Below the pieces are notes generated by a model, which was given only the letters and a program-made list of their open reading frames with translations, did not search any database and was not told the origin of the DNA. This document shows positions 25,526 to 33,719 of a stretch of 64,000 nt of DNA, piece after piece (the stretch's first letter is position 1; every line of letters begins with the position of its first letter). The stretch spans positions 62,001 through 126,000 of the forward strand of contig JAFXPO010000016.1 of the NCBI GenBank assembly GCA_017527825.1, given 5' to 3'. The position numbers and the translations under genes were made by a program. The DNA is from Oscillospiraceae bacterium (lineage in GTDB: Bacteria > Bacillota > Clostridia > Oscillospirales > Oscillospiraceae).

Positions 25526-25923
25526 GCTTCCTCCTCCGTTCGCACGAGAATCTTCAGCCGATATCCGTCCGCCGCGCCGCCGATGGTCAGCCTGTAGCGA
25601 ATCTCGATCAGTCCGCCGTCCTCGCCGAGCTTTGCGCGCAGCGCGTGGGTCTCCACCTCCGCCGGAAAGCTTCCGTAGCGGGTTTCATATACTGAACTGT
25701 GTGGCGCGCCCTCGGCAAAACGGAAGGCGCTGCGCACCGCGCCGGTGCGCGTCAGCGTCGCGCCGGCGTCCGTGAGCGACAGCTCCGTGCGCACCGCGCC
25801 CATCTCCGACGCATCCGGCTCGTCGTAGGCAAGGCGCCAGCCCTCCGCCGTCCTCTCCCAGGTGCCGCGGACGACGAATGCAGCATCTTTGCCATGAATT
25901 GTGATTTTTGCGTTCCGTTTCAT
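25522..25923 (-). CDS. DUF1934 (YwiB-like) beta-barrel protein
   Basis: 133 aa with alternating strands and no membrane segment. RYGSFPAEVETHALRAKL and IEIRYRLTIGG match the lipocalin-like DUF1934/YwiB family of unknown function. TATAAT is only seven bases upstream of the ATG (GTAGTATAATTTTCACCATG) and no ribosome binding site is visible, so the message may be leaderless. It is followed by the SDR gene with a four-base overlap. Confidence 0.8.
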   Translation of the reverse strand: MKRNAKITIHGKDAAFVVRGTWERTAEGWRLAYDEPDASEMGAVRTELSLTDAGATLTRTGAVRSAFRFAEGAPHSSVYETRYGSFPAEVETHALRAKLGEDGGLIEIRYRLTIGGAADGYRLKILVRTEEEA

Positions 25924-26025
25924 GGTGAAAATTATACTACCCTTTCCCCTTTTTTCCTATAGCTTTTTTGAAAAAATCTGCTATAATACGTTAAGAGTTT
26001 TATCCTATCTCAGGAGGCGTGCGCT

Positions 26026-26433
26026 ATGGACTTGAAACTGACGGACAAACAATTCCGCCGTCTTCTCGACCTGGTCTATATCGGCAACTGGGTCATCAAT
26101 TCCACCCGCGGGGACGACCGCATCCGCGACTATGACGATGTGGAGACCGCCGTATTCTCCCACTGTCTTGACAAGGGCATGGTGTCACTGGTGGAATCCT
26201 ATAAAGGCGAACTGATCCCCTCCCGCGCGTTTGCCGACGGCGGCATCCACGAGGCGATCATGGCGTATGAGGACACGATGTTCTTTGAGATTCTCGCGCA
26301 GGAGCTGGCGCTGCGGGACATGGACAGCGATTCCCCCACGCCCGACAACTATGACGAGCTGTGCGAGCGCATGGAGGAATACTTAGGAGAGTTTGAGGAG
26401 CACGGCACGGACAATATCACCGTTGAAATGTAA
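26026..26433 (+). CDS. Conserved-looking acidic protein of unknown function
   Basis: 135 aa, acidic, no signal or membrane segment. Starts with ATG after AGGAGG and has a TATAAT 45 bases upstream. LTDKQFRRLLDLVYIGNWVI and YDELCERMEEYLGEFEEHG suggest an all-helical fold. I do not recognise a family. It is monocistronic, between divergent DUF1934 and a bidirectional terminator. Confidence 0.7.
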   Translation: MDLKLTDKQFRRLLDLVYIGNWVINSTRGDDRIRDYDDVETAVFSHCLDKGMVSLVESYKGELIPSRAFADGGIHEAIMAYEDTMFFEILAQELALRDMDSDSPTPDNYDELCERMEEYLGEFEEHGTDNITVEM

Positions 26434-26440
26434 CCGTCAA

Positions 26441-26464
26441 AAAGGCAGCCGTCCGGCTGCCTTT
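26441..26464. terminator. Bidirectional terminator
   Basis: AAAGGCAGCC / GGCTGCCTTT, 10 bp with GTCC loop, T- and A-tracts on both sides, between convergent genes. Confidence 0.88.
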
Positions 26465-26467
26465 TCT

Positions 26468-27829
26468 TTATTGGATCGCCTTGGCGACCCATTTGTCGCT
26501 GCGATACCGCTTATAGAACACGACGGTGCGCACCGTCCAGTCCAGAATGGCGTGCGCCACCCAGACGCCCACAACGCCGTAACCCATGAACTTGCCGAAG
26601 ATGTAGGCGAACATCACGCGGCAGAGCCACATGGTCGTCATGCTGGCAAACATGGTGAAGCGGGCGTCCCCCGCAGCGCGGAGGAAGGTCGGCAGGCTGA
26701 AGGACGGCAGCCACAGGAAAATTGACGAAATGCCGTGGATCAGCGCCACGATCACCGCCAGACGCTCGCCCTCCGGCGAGACGTCGTAGATGCGCATGAC
26801 CACCGGCAGCAGCGCGATGATCGTCAGGTTCACCGCCGCCATCAGCGCGTAGCCCGCCTTGAGCAGCTTGCGCAGATAGTACCGCGCGCCGTCGTAGTCT
26901 CCCGCGCCGACGCATTGGCTCACCACCGTGGTCATGCCGAGGTTCAGCGCCTGACCGGCGAAGCAGTGGAAGTTGCCCAGCGTGTTGCCGATGGCGTTGG
27001 CGACGATGGACGCCGTGCCGAAGGTGGAGATCAGGCTGAACAGGATGAGCCGTCCCAGATGGAACATGCCGTTCTCAATGCCGCTGGGGACGCTGATGTA
27101 AAAGATATTGCGCAGCATCCTCGGCTGAAGGCGGAAGCCTCTGATGTCGGACAGATGCAGCGGCAGGGAATCGTTGAACAGCAGCGCGAGGATCACCGCC
27201 GCCGCCACGGTGCGGGACACCAGCGTGGGGATGGCGACGCCCGCCACGTCCATGTGGAAGCCGAAGATCAGGATCGCGTTGCCGGCGACGTTGATGCCGT
27301 TCATCAGCAGCGAAACCTTGAGCGAGACGTCGCTGCGCTCCATGGTGCGGAAGATCGCCGCGCCGCCGTTGTAGAGCGCGATGCCGGGGATCGACGCCAT
27401 GACGATGGAGTAATACTTGTCCGTCGCCGCCATGACGTCCGCGTCGATATGCCCGAACACCGTGGTCAGCACCGCGGTCTTGAAGACGTACAGCAGCGCC
27501 ACGAAGAAAAGCGACGTCGCGCCCAGCAGCATCACGAGGTGCTGCCCCGCGTCGTTGGCGCTGCGCTGCTCCCGGCGGCCGATGTACTGTCCCGCCACCG
27601 CCGCGCCGCCCGCCGCCATGGCGGAAAAAATATAGATCATCAGGTTGCTCACGGAGTCCACCAGCGACACCGCCGAAATTGCCGCGTCACCCACCGTCGC
27701 CACCATCAGCGAGTCCGCGAGGCCCACAAGGATGGCGAGGAACTGCTCCGCGATCAGCGGCGCGATGAGCGTGACGAGGTCGCGGTTGGTAAATTCAATT
27801 TTGCGAATGCCCGGTGTCTTGTTTCCCAT
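26468..27829 (-). CDS. MATE family efflux transporter
   Basis: 453 aa, twelve membrane segments in two six-helix halves, PF01554. Visible MATE segments are APLIAEQFLAILVGLADSLM and GQYIGRREQRSANDA, and in the second half FAGQALNLGMTTVVSQCVGAGD. It should export cationic compounds or drugs using Na+ or H+. A second, different MATE gene lies at 53956-55341. Six bases separate it from the upstream glycosylase gene, so they are co-transcribed. Confidence 0.93.
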   Translation of the reverse strand: MGNKTPGIRKIEFTNRDLVTLIAPLIAEQFLAILVGLADSLMVATVGDAAISAVSLVDSVSNLMIYIFSAMAAGGAAVAGQYIGRREQRSANDAGQHLVMLLGATSLFFVALLYVFKTAVLTTVFGHIDADVMAATDKYYSIVMASIPGIALYNGGAAIFRTMERSDVSLKVSLLMNGINVAGNAILIFGFHMDVAGVAIPTLVSRTVAAAVILALLFNDSLPLHLSDIRGFRLQPRMLRNIFYISVPSGIENGMFHLGRLILFSLISTFGTASIVANAIGNTLGNFHCFAGQALNLGMTTVVSQCVGAGDYDGARYYLRKLLKAGYALMAAVNLTIIALLPVVMRIYDVSPEGERLAVIVALIHGISSIFLWLPSFSLPTFLRAAGDARFTMFASMTTMWLCRVMFAYIFGKFMGYGVVGVWVAHAILDWTVRTVVFYKRYRSDKWVAKAIQ

Positions 27830-27835
27830 GTATCG

Positions 27836-28336
27836 TTACTCCAAATACGGTAAAATTGCCGCTCCCCACGCCTCCGTCAGGCGTTGGAGCGTCCACTGCG
27901 CGTTGGCGGGACTGGTGGAGGGCAGCGGAAGCGCCTCCCGCCCCAGTGCGTCGCGCAGGAGCCTGTTGTACCACTTGAGCGACGTCGCGCCGTTGCAGAA
28001 GATCGCGCGGATCTCCGCGCCGCATAGAATCGGGCGCAGATCGTTGGCGACGACGTTTGTGATGCTCGCGTCCGACGAGCCGGTGATCTCACACGACGCG
28101 ACGGTGTCCCACAGCGCGAGACGGTGCCGCAGGATCAGCGTTTTCTTTTCCTCGATCGTGGTCGGCACGTCCTCGCCGAACAGCGCGGGGATCACCCGCC
28201 AGAAGCGGTTTTGCGGATGCCCGTAGAAAAACCGCTGCTCCCGCGATCTGACCGACGGGAACGAGCCGAGAATCAGCACGCGGGAGCCTTCGTCGTACAG
28301 CGGCGGGAAGGGATGGATTTGAGCGCTCTTTTCCAT
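27836..28336 (-). CDS. DNA-deoxyinosine glycosylase
   Basis: 166 aa from ATG 28336, which overlaps the stop of the Fur-family gene (TGATG). It belongs to the uracil-DNA glycosylase superfamily. Motif ILGSFPSVRSREQRFFYGHPQNRFW and the late LPSTSPAN match the hypoxanthine/deoxyinosine glycosylases. It would excise deaminated adenine from DNA. Confidence 0.88.
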   Translation of the reverse strand: MEKSAQIHPFPPLYDEGSRVLILGSFPSVRSREQRFFYGHPQNRFWRVIPALFGEDVPTTIEEKKTLILRHRLALWDTVASCEITGSSDASITNVVANDLRPILCGAEIRAIFCNGATSLKWYNRLLRDALGREALPLPSTSPANAQWTLQRLTEAWGAAILPYLE

Positions 28337-28728
28337 CAGTCCTGGCAAATCTCACACACGCCGTAGAGCACCGTGTCGCTCTTGTCCACGGCAAAGCCCT
28401 CCGCCTTTTCCACCACGCCGAGCAACTGCGCCGCGCCGGTGGAGTCCATGTGGAACGTGCGCCCGCACTTCTTGCACTTTAAATGCAGACAGTCGCGGCA
28501 GGCGTCGGAGCCGGTGAACTGGTAGTACGCCTCGCGGCTGCCCTCCCGGCTCATGCGGCGGATGCGCCCCTCACTCTCCAACTCGGCGAGGTTGCGGTAC
28601 ACCGCGCTGAGACTCACGCCCTCGCCCTCCAGCGCCGCCGCGATCTCCTGCGCACAGAGCGCCTCGTCCGGGTGCGCGCCCAGATAGCCGAGCAGCGTCT
28701 TACGCTGCTTCGTCATGTATTTTGCCAA
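28336..28728 (-). CDS. Fur-family metalloregulator
   Basis: 130 aa from TTG 28728 (AAGGTGATTTCC precedes it); ATG 28716 is an alternative, and the frame further upstream lacks support. A winged-helix domain (SLSAVYRNLAELESEGRIRR) is followed by a dimerisation domain with CLHLKCKKCG and a C-terminal CEIC, the two CxxC pairs that bind structural zinc. Whether it is Fur, Zur or PerR cannot be told from the sequence; nearby peroxide-defence genes are 14 kb away. It leads an operon with the glycosylase and MATE genes. Confidence 0.87.
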   Translation of the reverse strand: MAKYMTKQRKTLLGYLGAHPDEALCAQEIAAALEGEGVSLSAVYRNLAELESEGRIRRMSREGSREAYYQFTGSDACRDCLHLKCKKCGRTFHMDSTGAAQLLGVVEKAEGFAVDKSDTVLYGVCEICQD

Positions 28729-28805
28729 GGAAATCACCTTCTGTAACTTGCGATTCGTTTTCAAATCAAGATACCACCCGGCGCGGCGGCTGTCAAGGGC
28801 AAGGC

Positions 28806-28907
28806 TTGACAGTTCGCGGCAGATTGTATATTTTATATAATATGCGTACTGAACAAATCCGAAGCCCTTGAAAAGCAAGGCGTTCAAGGGCGCACGGATT
28901 TGTTCAG
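28806..28907 (+). promoter_or_regulatory. luxS promoter and structured leader
   Basis: TTGACA (28806-28811) with TATTTT/TATAAT-like boxes at 28829-28840. In the presumed leader CTGAACAAATCCG (28849-28861) pairs perfectly with CGGATTTGTTCAG (28895-28907). Inside it GCCCTTGAA (28864-28872) pairs with TTCAAGGGC (28883-28891). No T-tract follows, so it is not a terminator. It may be an RNA control element or an mRNA-stabilising hairpin. Confidence 0.6.
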
Positions 28908-28948
28908 CAGACATTATATAGGATCGCAAGCGACAGGGAGGGGTGCGC

Positions 28949-29410
28949 ATGAAAACCATCGCCAGCTTTGACGTCAACCATGACAAGCTCGAAAAGGGCA
29001 TGTATATCTCCCGTATCGACGGGGACGTGGTGACCTATGACATCCGCATGAAAAAGCCCAATATGGGCGACTATCTCGGCACCGGGGAGGCGCACAGCTT
29101 TGAGCATCTGTTCGCGACGCTCGCCCGCAACAGCGCGCTCGCGGACAGCGTGATCTACGTCGGGCCGATGGGCTGCCGCACGGGCTTCTATTTTCTGGTG
29201 CGCGACACGATGTCCCACGCGCAGGCGATCGATCTGGTGCGCGAGTGCTTCGCGCAGATCGCGGTCTGGGACGGCGAGATTCCCGGCGCGACACGCGTGC
29301 AGTGCGGCAACTACCTGGATCAGGACCTCCCCGGCGCACGGGCGGTCGCGGCGGACATGTGCGAGGTTTTGAAGAATTGGACGGAGGAGAAGCTCAACTA
29401 TGAAAAATAA
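28949..29410 (+). CDS. luxS: S-ribosylhomocysteine lyase LuxS
   Basis: 153 aa from ATG 28949 (GGGAGGGG seven bases upstream); the in-frame GTG at 28943 is too close. The metal site is H49-x2-E52-H53 (HSFEH) with Cys119, and the catalytic Cys75 lies in GPMGCRTGFY. It converts S-ribosylhomocysteine to homocysteine and the autoinducer-2 precursor. It overlaps mtnN, its substrate supplier, by 11 bases, and MetH is encoded next door, so the cluster rebuilds the activated methyl cycle. Confidence 0.97.
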   Translation: MKTIASFDVNHDKLEKGMYISRIDGDVVTYDIRMKKPNMGDYLGTGEAHSFEHLFATLARNSALADSVIYVGPMGCRTGFYFLVRDTMSHAQAIDLVRECFAQIAVWDGEIPGATRVQCGNYLDQDLPGARAVAADMCEVLKNWTEEKLNYEK

Positions 29411-30113
29411 GACATTCGGCGTCATCGGCGCCATGGAGAGCGAGGTCACGCAGCTGCGCGCCGCGCTGGGCAACCTGGAAACGACGGAGCATGCCGGTCT
29501 GACGTTCTACAGCGGCGCACTGGGCGCGAACCGCGTTGTGTTGGTCCGGTGCGGCGTCGGCAAGGTCAACGCTGCGCGCTGCACGCAGGCGCTCATTGAC
29601 TGCTACACTCCCGATTACATTGTCAACACCGGCATCGCCGGCGGCATCGGCGAGGGTCTCGCCGTGGCGGACGTGGTCATCGGCACGGAGCTGGTGCAGC
29701 ACGATTTTGATGTGACCGCCTTCGGCTACGCCCGCGGCAACCTCTGCGAGCAGGAGCATCGCGACACGCCGACGGTCTTTCACAGCGACGAGGCGCTGAT
29801 CGAGGCGTTCCGCGCCGCGGCGTCCTCCCTGCTGGACGGCAAGCGGGTCAAGACCGGACGCATCGCCACGGGCGATCTGTTCGTCGCCTCCGCCGAGGCG
29901 AAGCGGAACATTGCCGGCGCCTTCGGCGCTGTCGCCGCCGAGATGGAGGGCGGCGCCATCGCGCAGGTCGCGGCACTGTCTGGCGTGCCGTTCATCGTGC
30001 TGCGCGCGATCTCCGACCTTGCGGACGGCAGCTCCCCCGGCTCGTTCGGCGAGTTCGAGCAGGAGACCGCCGACCTCTCGGCGAGCATTCTCCGCAAGCT
30101 GATCGAGGGATAA
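29400..30113 (+). CDS. mtnN: 5'-methylthioadenosine/S-adenosylhomocysteine nucleosidase
   Basis: 237 aa. GVIGAMESEVTQLRAAL, GVGKVNAARCTQ, NTGIAGGI, the purine-binding VAAEMEGGAIAQVA and the catalytic-Asp strand AISDLADG are all present. It cleaves SAH to adenine and S-ribosylhomocysteine, the LuxS substrate. It starts inside luxS, so translation is coupled, and is followed by a strong terminator. Confidence 0.97.
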   Translation: MKNKTFGVIGAMESEVTQLRAALGNLETTEHAGLTFYSGALGANRVVLVRCGVGKVNAARCTQALIDCYTPDYIVNTGIAGGIGEGLAVADVVIGTELVQHDFDVTAFGYARGNLCEQEHRDTPTVFHSDEALIEAFRAAASSLLDGKRVKTGRIATGDLFVASAEAKRNIAGAFGAVAAEMEGGAIAQVAALSGVPFIVLRAISDLADGSSPGSFGEFEQETADLSASILRKLIEG

Positions 30114-30118
30114 AAAAA

Positions 30119-30142
30119 GAAAGCAGCCTGCCGGCTGCTTTC
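30119..30142. terminator. Bidirectional terminator between mtnN and metH
   Basis: GAAAGCAGCC / GGCTGCTTTC, 10 bp, TGCC loop, with A7 before and T6 after, between convergent genes. Confidence 0.92.
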
Positions 30143-30147
30143 CTTTT

Positions 30148-32544
30148 TTACTGTCCAAAGACTTCTCGCGCGATCTCCACGCTCGCCTTGGCGTCCTTCG
30201 CGTAGTAGTCCGCGCCGATGCGCCTGGCGTACTCCGGCGTCACCACCGCGCCGCCGACCAGCACCTTCGGCGGGTCAGGCAATTGCCGCAGCAGCGCCAC
30301 CGTTTCCTCCATGGCCGCAAGCGTCGTGGTCATCAGCGCCGAGAGCCCGACCAGATGTATCTCCTGCTCCCGCACCGCGTTCACCACCGCCTCCGGCGGC
30401 ACGTCGCGTCCCAAATCCACCACGTCATAGCCGTAGTTTTCCAGCACCGTTTTGACGATGTTTTTTCCGATGTCGTGCACGTCGCCGCGCACCGTCGCCA
30501 CCAGCAGCTTGCCGCGCCTGACGCTCTCGCCGCCGCGCTCCGCGAGGCGGGCGCGGATCACCTCGAACACCGCCTGCGCCGCCTGCGCCGCGGACAGGAG
30601 CTGCGGGAGGAATACCCTACCCGCCTCGTAGCCCTCGCCCACCTTGTCGAGCGCCGGGATCAGGTGCGCGTCCACCAGCGAAAGCTCGGTTTCCGTTTTG
30701 AGCAGCTCCGTCGCCAGCGCCGCCGCCTCGGTTTTGAGTCCGCGGACCACCGCGTCGTCCAGCGTCAGCGCCGCGCTCTGCGCGGTTTTTTCTTTTTTCA
30801 CTGCGATGTTCGACGCGCTCGTTTTGGGCGGCTCGCAGTCCGCGAAGCGCTCCACATAGGCGCGGCAGCTCTCATCCTCGCCAGAAAGCACCCGGAACGC
30901 CGCCACGGCGTCCATCAGCTCCGTCAGGTTGGGGTTCAGGATCGGCAGCGTCAGCCCCGCGTGCATCGCCTCAATGAGGAACGTCCGCGTCACCAGCGCC
31001 CGGTTGGGCAGTCCGAAGGAGATGTTGGACACGCCGAGAACGGTTTGCAGCCCCAGCTCCTCGCGGACCATACGCAGCGCCTTGAGGGTTTCTCGCGCCT
31101 GCTCCTGCTGCGCGGAAACGGTCAGCGTCAGGCAGTCGATCCACACGTCCTCGCGGGGAATACCGCAGGAGAGCGCCGCGTCCAGAATGCGCTTCGCGAT
31201 CTCAAAGCGCTGCTCCGCCGTCTGCGGCACGCCGTTTTGGTCGAGGCACAGCCCCACCACCGACGCGCCGTATTTCCTGATGAGCGGCAGGATGCGCGAC
31301 AGGACCGCCTCATCGCCGTTGACGCTGTTCACCGCCGCCTTGCCGTTGTACACGCGAAGCGCCGCCTCCAGCGCTGCCGCGTTGGAGGAATCCAGCATCA
31401 GCGGCAGCGCCGTCGAGCTTTGCAGCTCCTTCACGACGCGGGGCAGCATGGCAGCCTCGTCCACGCCGGGGTAGCCCACGTTCACATCGAGGATATCCGC
31501 GCCCGCGTCCTCCTGCTGCACCGCCATGTCGAGGATATAGTCCATGTCGTTTTCCAGCAGCGCCTGCTGGAAGCGCTTTTTGCCCGTGGGGTTGATGCGC
31601 TCGCCGATGACCCGCACGCCGGTGATGGGCAGCGGCATGACCGGCGTGCAGACAAAGCTCTCCCGCTTCGGTTCGCGCTTCACAACAGGGCGGCGTTTGA
31701 GCCGCTCCGCCACGCCGCGCACATAGTCCGGCGACGTGCCGCAGCAGCCGCCGAACACGCTCACCCCCGCGTCCGCCATGGGCGCGAGGGTATCCGCGAA
31801 CGACGCCGCGTCCATATCATAGTGTCCGTCCACCGGGTCGGGCAGCCCCGCGTTGGGCTTGGCGATCACAGGCAGGGGCGTATTCTCGCACAGCTCCCGC
31901 AGCAGCGGCGCGAGCTTGTCCGGTCCCATGGAGCAGTTAAGCCCGATCGCGTCCGCGCCGAGTCCGGTGAGCGTCCGCGCCATGGACGCGACGGTGCAGC
32001 CCGTGAACGTGCGCCCCGACTCCTCGAAGGACATGGTCACCAGCACGGGGAGATCGGTGTTCTCCTTCACCGCCAGCAGCGCCGCCTTGGTCTCGTACAG
32101 ATCGGTCATGGTCTCGATCACCGCGAGATCGGCGCCCGCCGCCGCGCCCGCAAGGGCAACCTCGCGAAACAGCTCACAGGCGCGTTCAAAGGGCAGCGTC
32201 CCCATCGGCTCCAGCAGCTCGCCCAGCGGGCCGATGTCGAGGGCAACCCTGACATCGGTACCGGAAGCGGCGTCCTTCGCCAGCTTGATCGCGGCGGAGA
32301 CAATCTCCGCGACGCCTTTTCCGGTGCGCCGCAACTTCAGCGCGTTCGCGCCGAAGGTGTTGGCATAGATCACGTCGCTGCCCGCGGCGATGTAGTCGTG
32401 ATAGACCTCCCGCAGCAGCTCCGGCCGCTCCAGATTCAGCAGCTCCGGCACGCCGCCGGGCGGCAAGCCGCGGCTTTGCAGGACGGTTCCCATCGCGCCG
32501 TCCAGCATGATGATTTTGCCGAAATCCAAAGGTTTAGACGCCAC
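30148..32544 (-). CDS. metH: Cobalamin-dependent methionine synthase, short form without activation domain
   Basis: 798 aa from GTG 32544. Domains in order: homocysteine S-methyltransferase (about 1-290, with zinc ligands in GLNCSMG and GGCCGTSP), pterin-binding domain (IGERINPTGKKRFQ...), helical cap, and B12-binding Rossmann domain with the DVHDIGKN histidine near residue 690. The ~350-aa SAM-binding activation domain of E. coli MetH is missing; a ~220-aa equivalent is encoded by the overlapping upstream gene. It transfers methyl from methyl-tetrahydrofolate to homocysteine. Confidence 0.95.
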   Translation of the reverse strand: MASKPLDFGKIIMLDGAMGTVLQSRGLPPGGVPELLNLERPELLREVYHDYIAAGSDVIYANTFGANALKLRRTGKGVAEIVSAAIKLAKDAASGTDVRVALDIGPLGELLEPMGTLPFERACELFREVALAGAAAGADLAVIETMTDLYETKAALLAVKENTDLPVLVTMSFEESGRTFTGCTVASMARTLTGLGADAIGLNCSMGPDKLAPLLRELCENTPLPVIAKPNAGLPDPVDGHYDMDAASFADTLAPMADAGVSVFGGCCGTSPDYVRGVAERLKRRPVVKREPKRESFVCTPVMPLPITGVRVIGERINPTGKKRFQQALLENDMDYILDMAVQQEDAGADILDVNVGYPGVDEAAMLPRVVKELQSSTALPLMLDSSNAAALEAALRVYNGKAAVNSVNGDEAVLSRILPLIRKYGASVVGLCLDQNGVPQTAEQRFEIAKRILDAALSCGIPREDVWIDCLTLTVSAQQEQARETLKALRMVREELGLQTVLGVSNISFGLPNRALVTRTFLIEAMHAGLTLPILNPNLTELMDAVAAFRVLSGEDESCRAYVERFADCEPPKTSASNIAVKKEKTAQSAALTLDDAVVRGLKTEAAALATELLKTETELSLVDAHLIPALDKVGEGYEAGRVFLPQLLSAAQAAQAVFEVIRARLAERGGESVRRGKLLVATVRGDVHDIGKNIVKTVLENYGYDVVDLGRDVPPEAVVNAVREQEIHLVGLSALMTTTLAAMEETVALLRQLPDPPKVLVGGAVVTPEYARRIGADYYAKDAKASVEIAREVFGQ

Positions 32545-33193
32545 AGGTCGTCCCTCCTTTTCGATAGTCGCAGGTCATTTTCATGGCGCAGTACCCGCAG
32601 CCGCGCACCCGCGCGGGCTGTGGCGTGTCCGCTATGCCGATCACGGCGGTGACGGACTTGGACGGCGTCATCAAAAAGCTGTCGCTCAGGTGAATGCCCA
32701 GCCGCCGGCGCGCGTCCAGCGCGGTCAGCACCGCCGGTTGCAGGGCAAGCGGCAAATCGCCGTAGCCGGGGGAAAACCGGTCGGTGAGGCAGCGCGGCGC
32801 GAAGCGCTCCGCGATCTCGCGCTCCGCCGCGTCGCAGCCGGACTCCACCCACGCGCTGCCGCAGGCGTCCAGAATCACCGCTTTCCCCATGTCGCGGCGC
32901 TCCAGCGCCCGGAGCCGCCGCTCAAATTCCATGCCCAGCGTGCAGCACAGCAGCACCGCCCTGTCGCACTCTTGCAGCATTTTCTTCGCAAGGTCGCCGG
33001 TGAGCGTCACGCCGCTGCCCGCGAGCGTCACGCCGTCCCCGCCCCATGCCAGCGGGAACGCGCGGTAGACGTACCTCGGCGGCAGACTGTCCGCCAGCTC
33101 CCGCGCGGCGGTCTCCACCTGCGCGCGCAGCGGCTCCGGCGCCTCGCCCCGGACGCGGAGATAGCGCAGAATCTCGTCAACGTTGGGTTCCAT
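32534..33193 (-). CDS. Methionine synthase activation-domain protein
   Basis: 219 aa from ATG 33193. It resembles the Met_synt_B12 reactivation domain: RFSPGYGDLPLALQP, LMTPSKSVTAVIGI and a Cys-rich end (CGYCAMKMTCDYRKGG). It should bind SAM and re-methylate oxidised cob(II)alamin on the short MetH encoded downstream, with 11 bases of overlap. An extended -10 (TGCTATAAT, 33228-33223) lies about 30 bases upstream, so the leader is too short for a riboswitch. Confidence 0.9.
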   Translation of the reverse strand: MEPNVDEILRYLRVRGEAPEPLRAQVETAARELADSLPPRYVYRAFPLAWGGDGVTLAGSGVTLTGDLAKKMLQECDRAVLLCCTLGMEFERRLRALERRDMGKAVILDACGSAWVESGCDAAEREIAERFAPRCLTDRFSPGYGDLPLALQPAVLTALDARRRLGIHLSDSFLMTPSKSVTAVIGIADTPQPARVRGCGYCAMKMTCDYRKGGTTCGV

Positions 33194-33222
33194 CCGCCGC
33201 CCTCCTCCGCTCATTTTTCCCA

Positions 33223-33228
33223 ATTATA
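33223..33228 (-). promoter_or_regulatory. Extended -10 of the metH operon
   Basis: TGCTATAAT on the minus strand with no good -35. About 20 bases separate it from the GGAGGAGGG binding site. Confidence 0.5.
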
Positions 33229-33273
33229 GCACAAACCCCGGCGGACGTATAGGATTTTTGGATGATTTTATCA

Positions 33274-33302
33274 TTGACATTGGATAAAAACACGGCTATA
33301 CT
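33274..33302 (+). promoter_or_regulatory. Promoter of the T-box operon
   Basis: TTGACA (33274-33279), 17 bases, TATACT (33297-33302). Transcription would begin near 33309. Confidence 0.8.
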
Positions 33303-33308
33303 TTACCC

Positions 33309-33585
33309 AGTTAATATGTCAGTGAAAGACGTTGAAGGAGAACCCGCTTTCCCACGACGCTTCAGAGAGCCGGCGGTTGCTGCGAGCCGGCGCGGACGGG
33401 TCACGCGGTCTGGCTCCTGAGTCGGCTTTGCGAACGGTTCGCCCAGTAGTGAAGCCCGGATGCCCCGTTATCGGCTGGGACTTGCTGGAGTCCGAGAGTG
33501 GTCGTATCCGCAAGGATGCGGCAATCAGGGTGGTACCGCGAATTTGATTCGTCCCTGAAGCCAATCTGGCTTCAGGGATTTTTCT
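33309..33585 (+). promoter_or_regulatory. T-box riboswitch (tRNA-sensing leader), probably leucine
   Basis: The leader has the AGAGAG bulge and a GGTTGCTGCGAGCC-like stem I top, and the invariant T-box sequence AGGGTGGTACCGCG (33527-33540). A terminator hairpin follows: TCCCTGAAGCC (33552-33562) pairs with GGCTTCAGGGA (33568-33578), then T5. Uncharged tRNA would stabilise the antiterminator and allow expression. The specifier region reads GTCTGGCTCC; CTG or CTC (both Leu) fits the LeuA-like gene downstream, but GTC or TGG cannot be excluded by eye. Confidence 0.9.
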
Positions 33586-33616
33586 TTTGCGAAGCAAAAG
33601 AAAAATCCGAAAATCG

Positions 33617-33657
33617 CCATTTCGCCCGCCGCTCGCGCGGCAACCGCGAAATATGGC
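33617..33657 (+). repeat. 41-bp palindromic repeat, copy A
   Basis: Begins CCATTTC, ends GCGAAATATGGC; the ends pair (CCATnTTTCGC). It is 38/41 identical to 37622-37662. Hairpins flank it: CTTTTGCGAAGCAAAAG before and GATTTTCAGAAGCTGAAAATC after. It lies between the T-box terminator and the first gene. Confidence 0.75.
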
Positions 33658-33719
33658 TGCGTGATTTTCAGAAGCTGAAAATCGCAATAACCCACATGAT
33701 TCAAAAGGAGATTTTCGCC

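Noticed and set aside
28329-29001. A 221-aa version of the Fur-family protein
   Set aside because: The extra N-terminal part reads through the luxS promoter/leader region and lacks a binding site; the TTG at 28728 is well placed.
33229-33273. A cobalamin or SAM riboswitch before the metH operon
   Set aside because: The -10 lies about 20 bases before the ribosome binding site, so no room exists for an aptamer.
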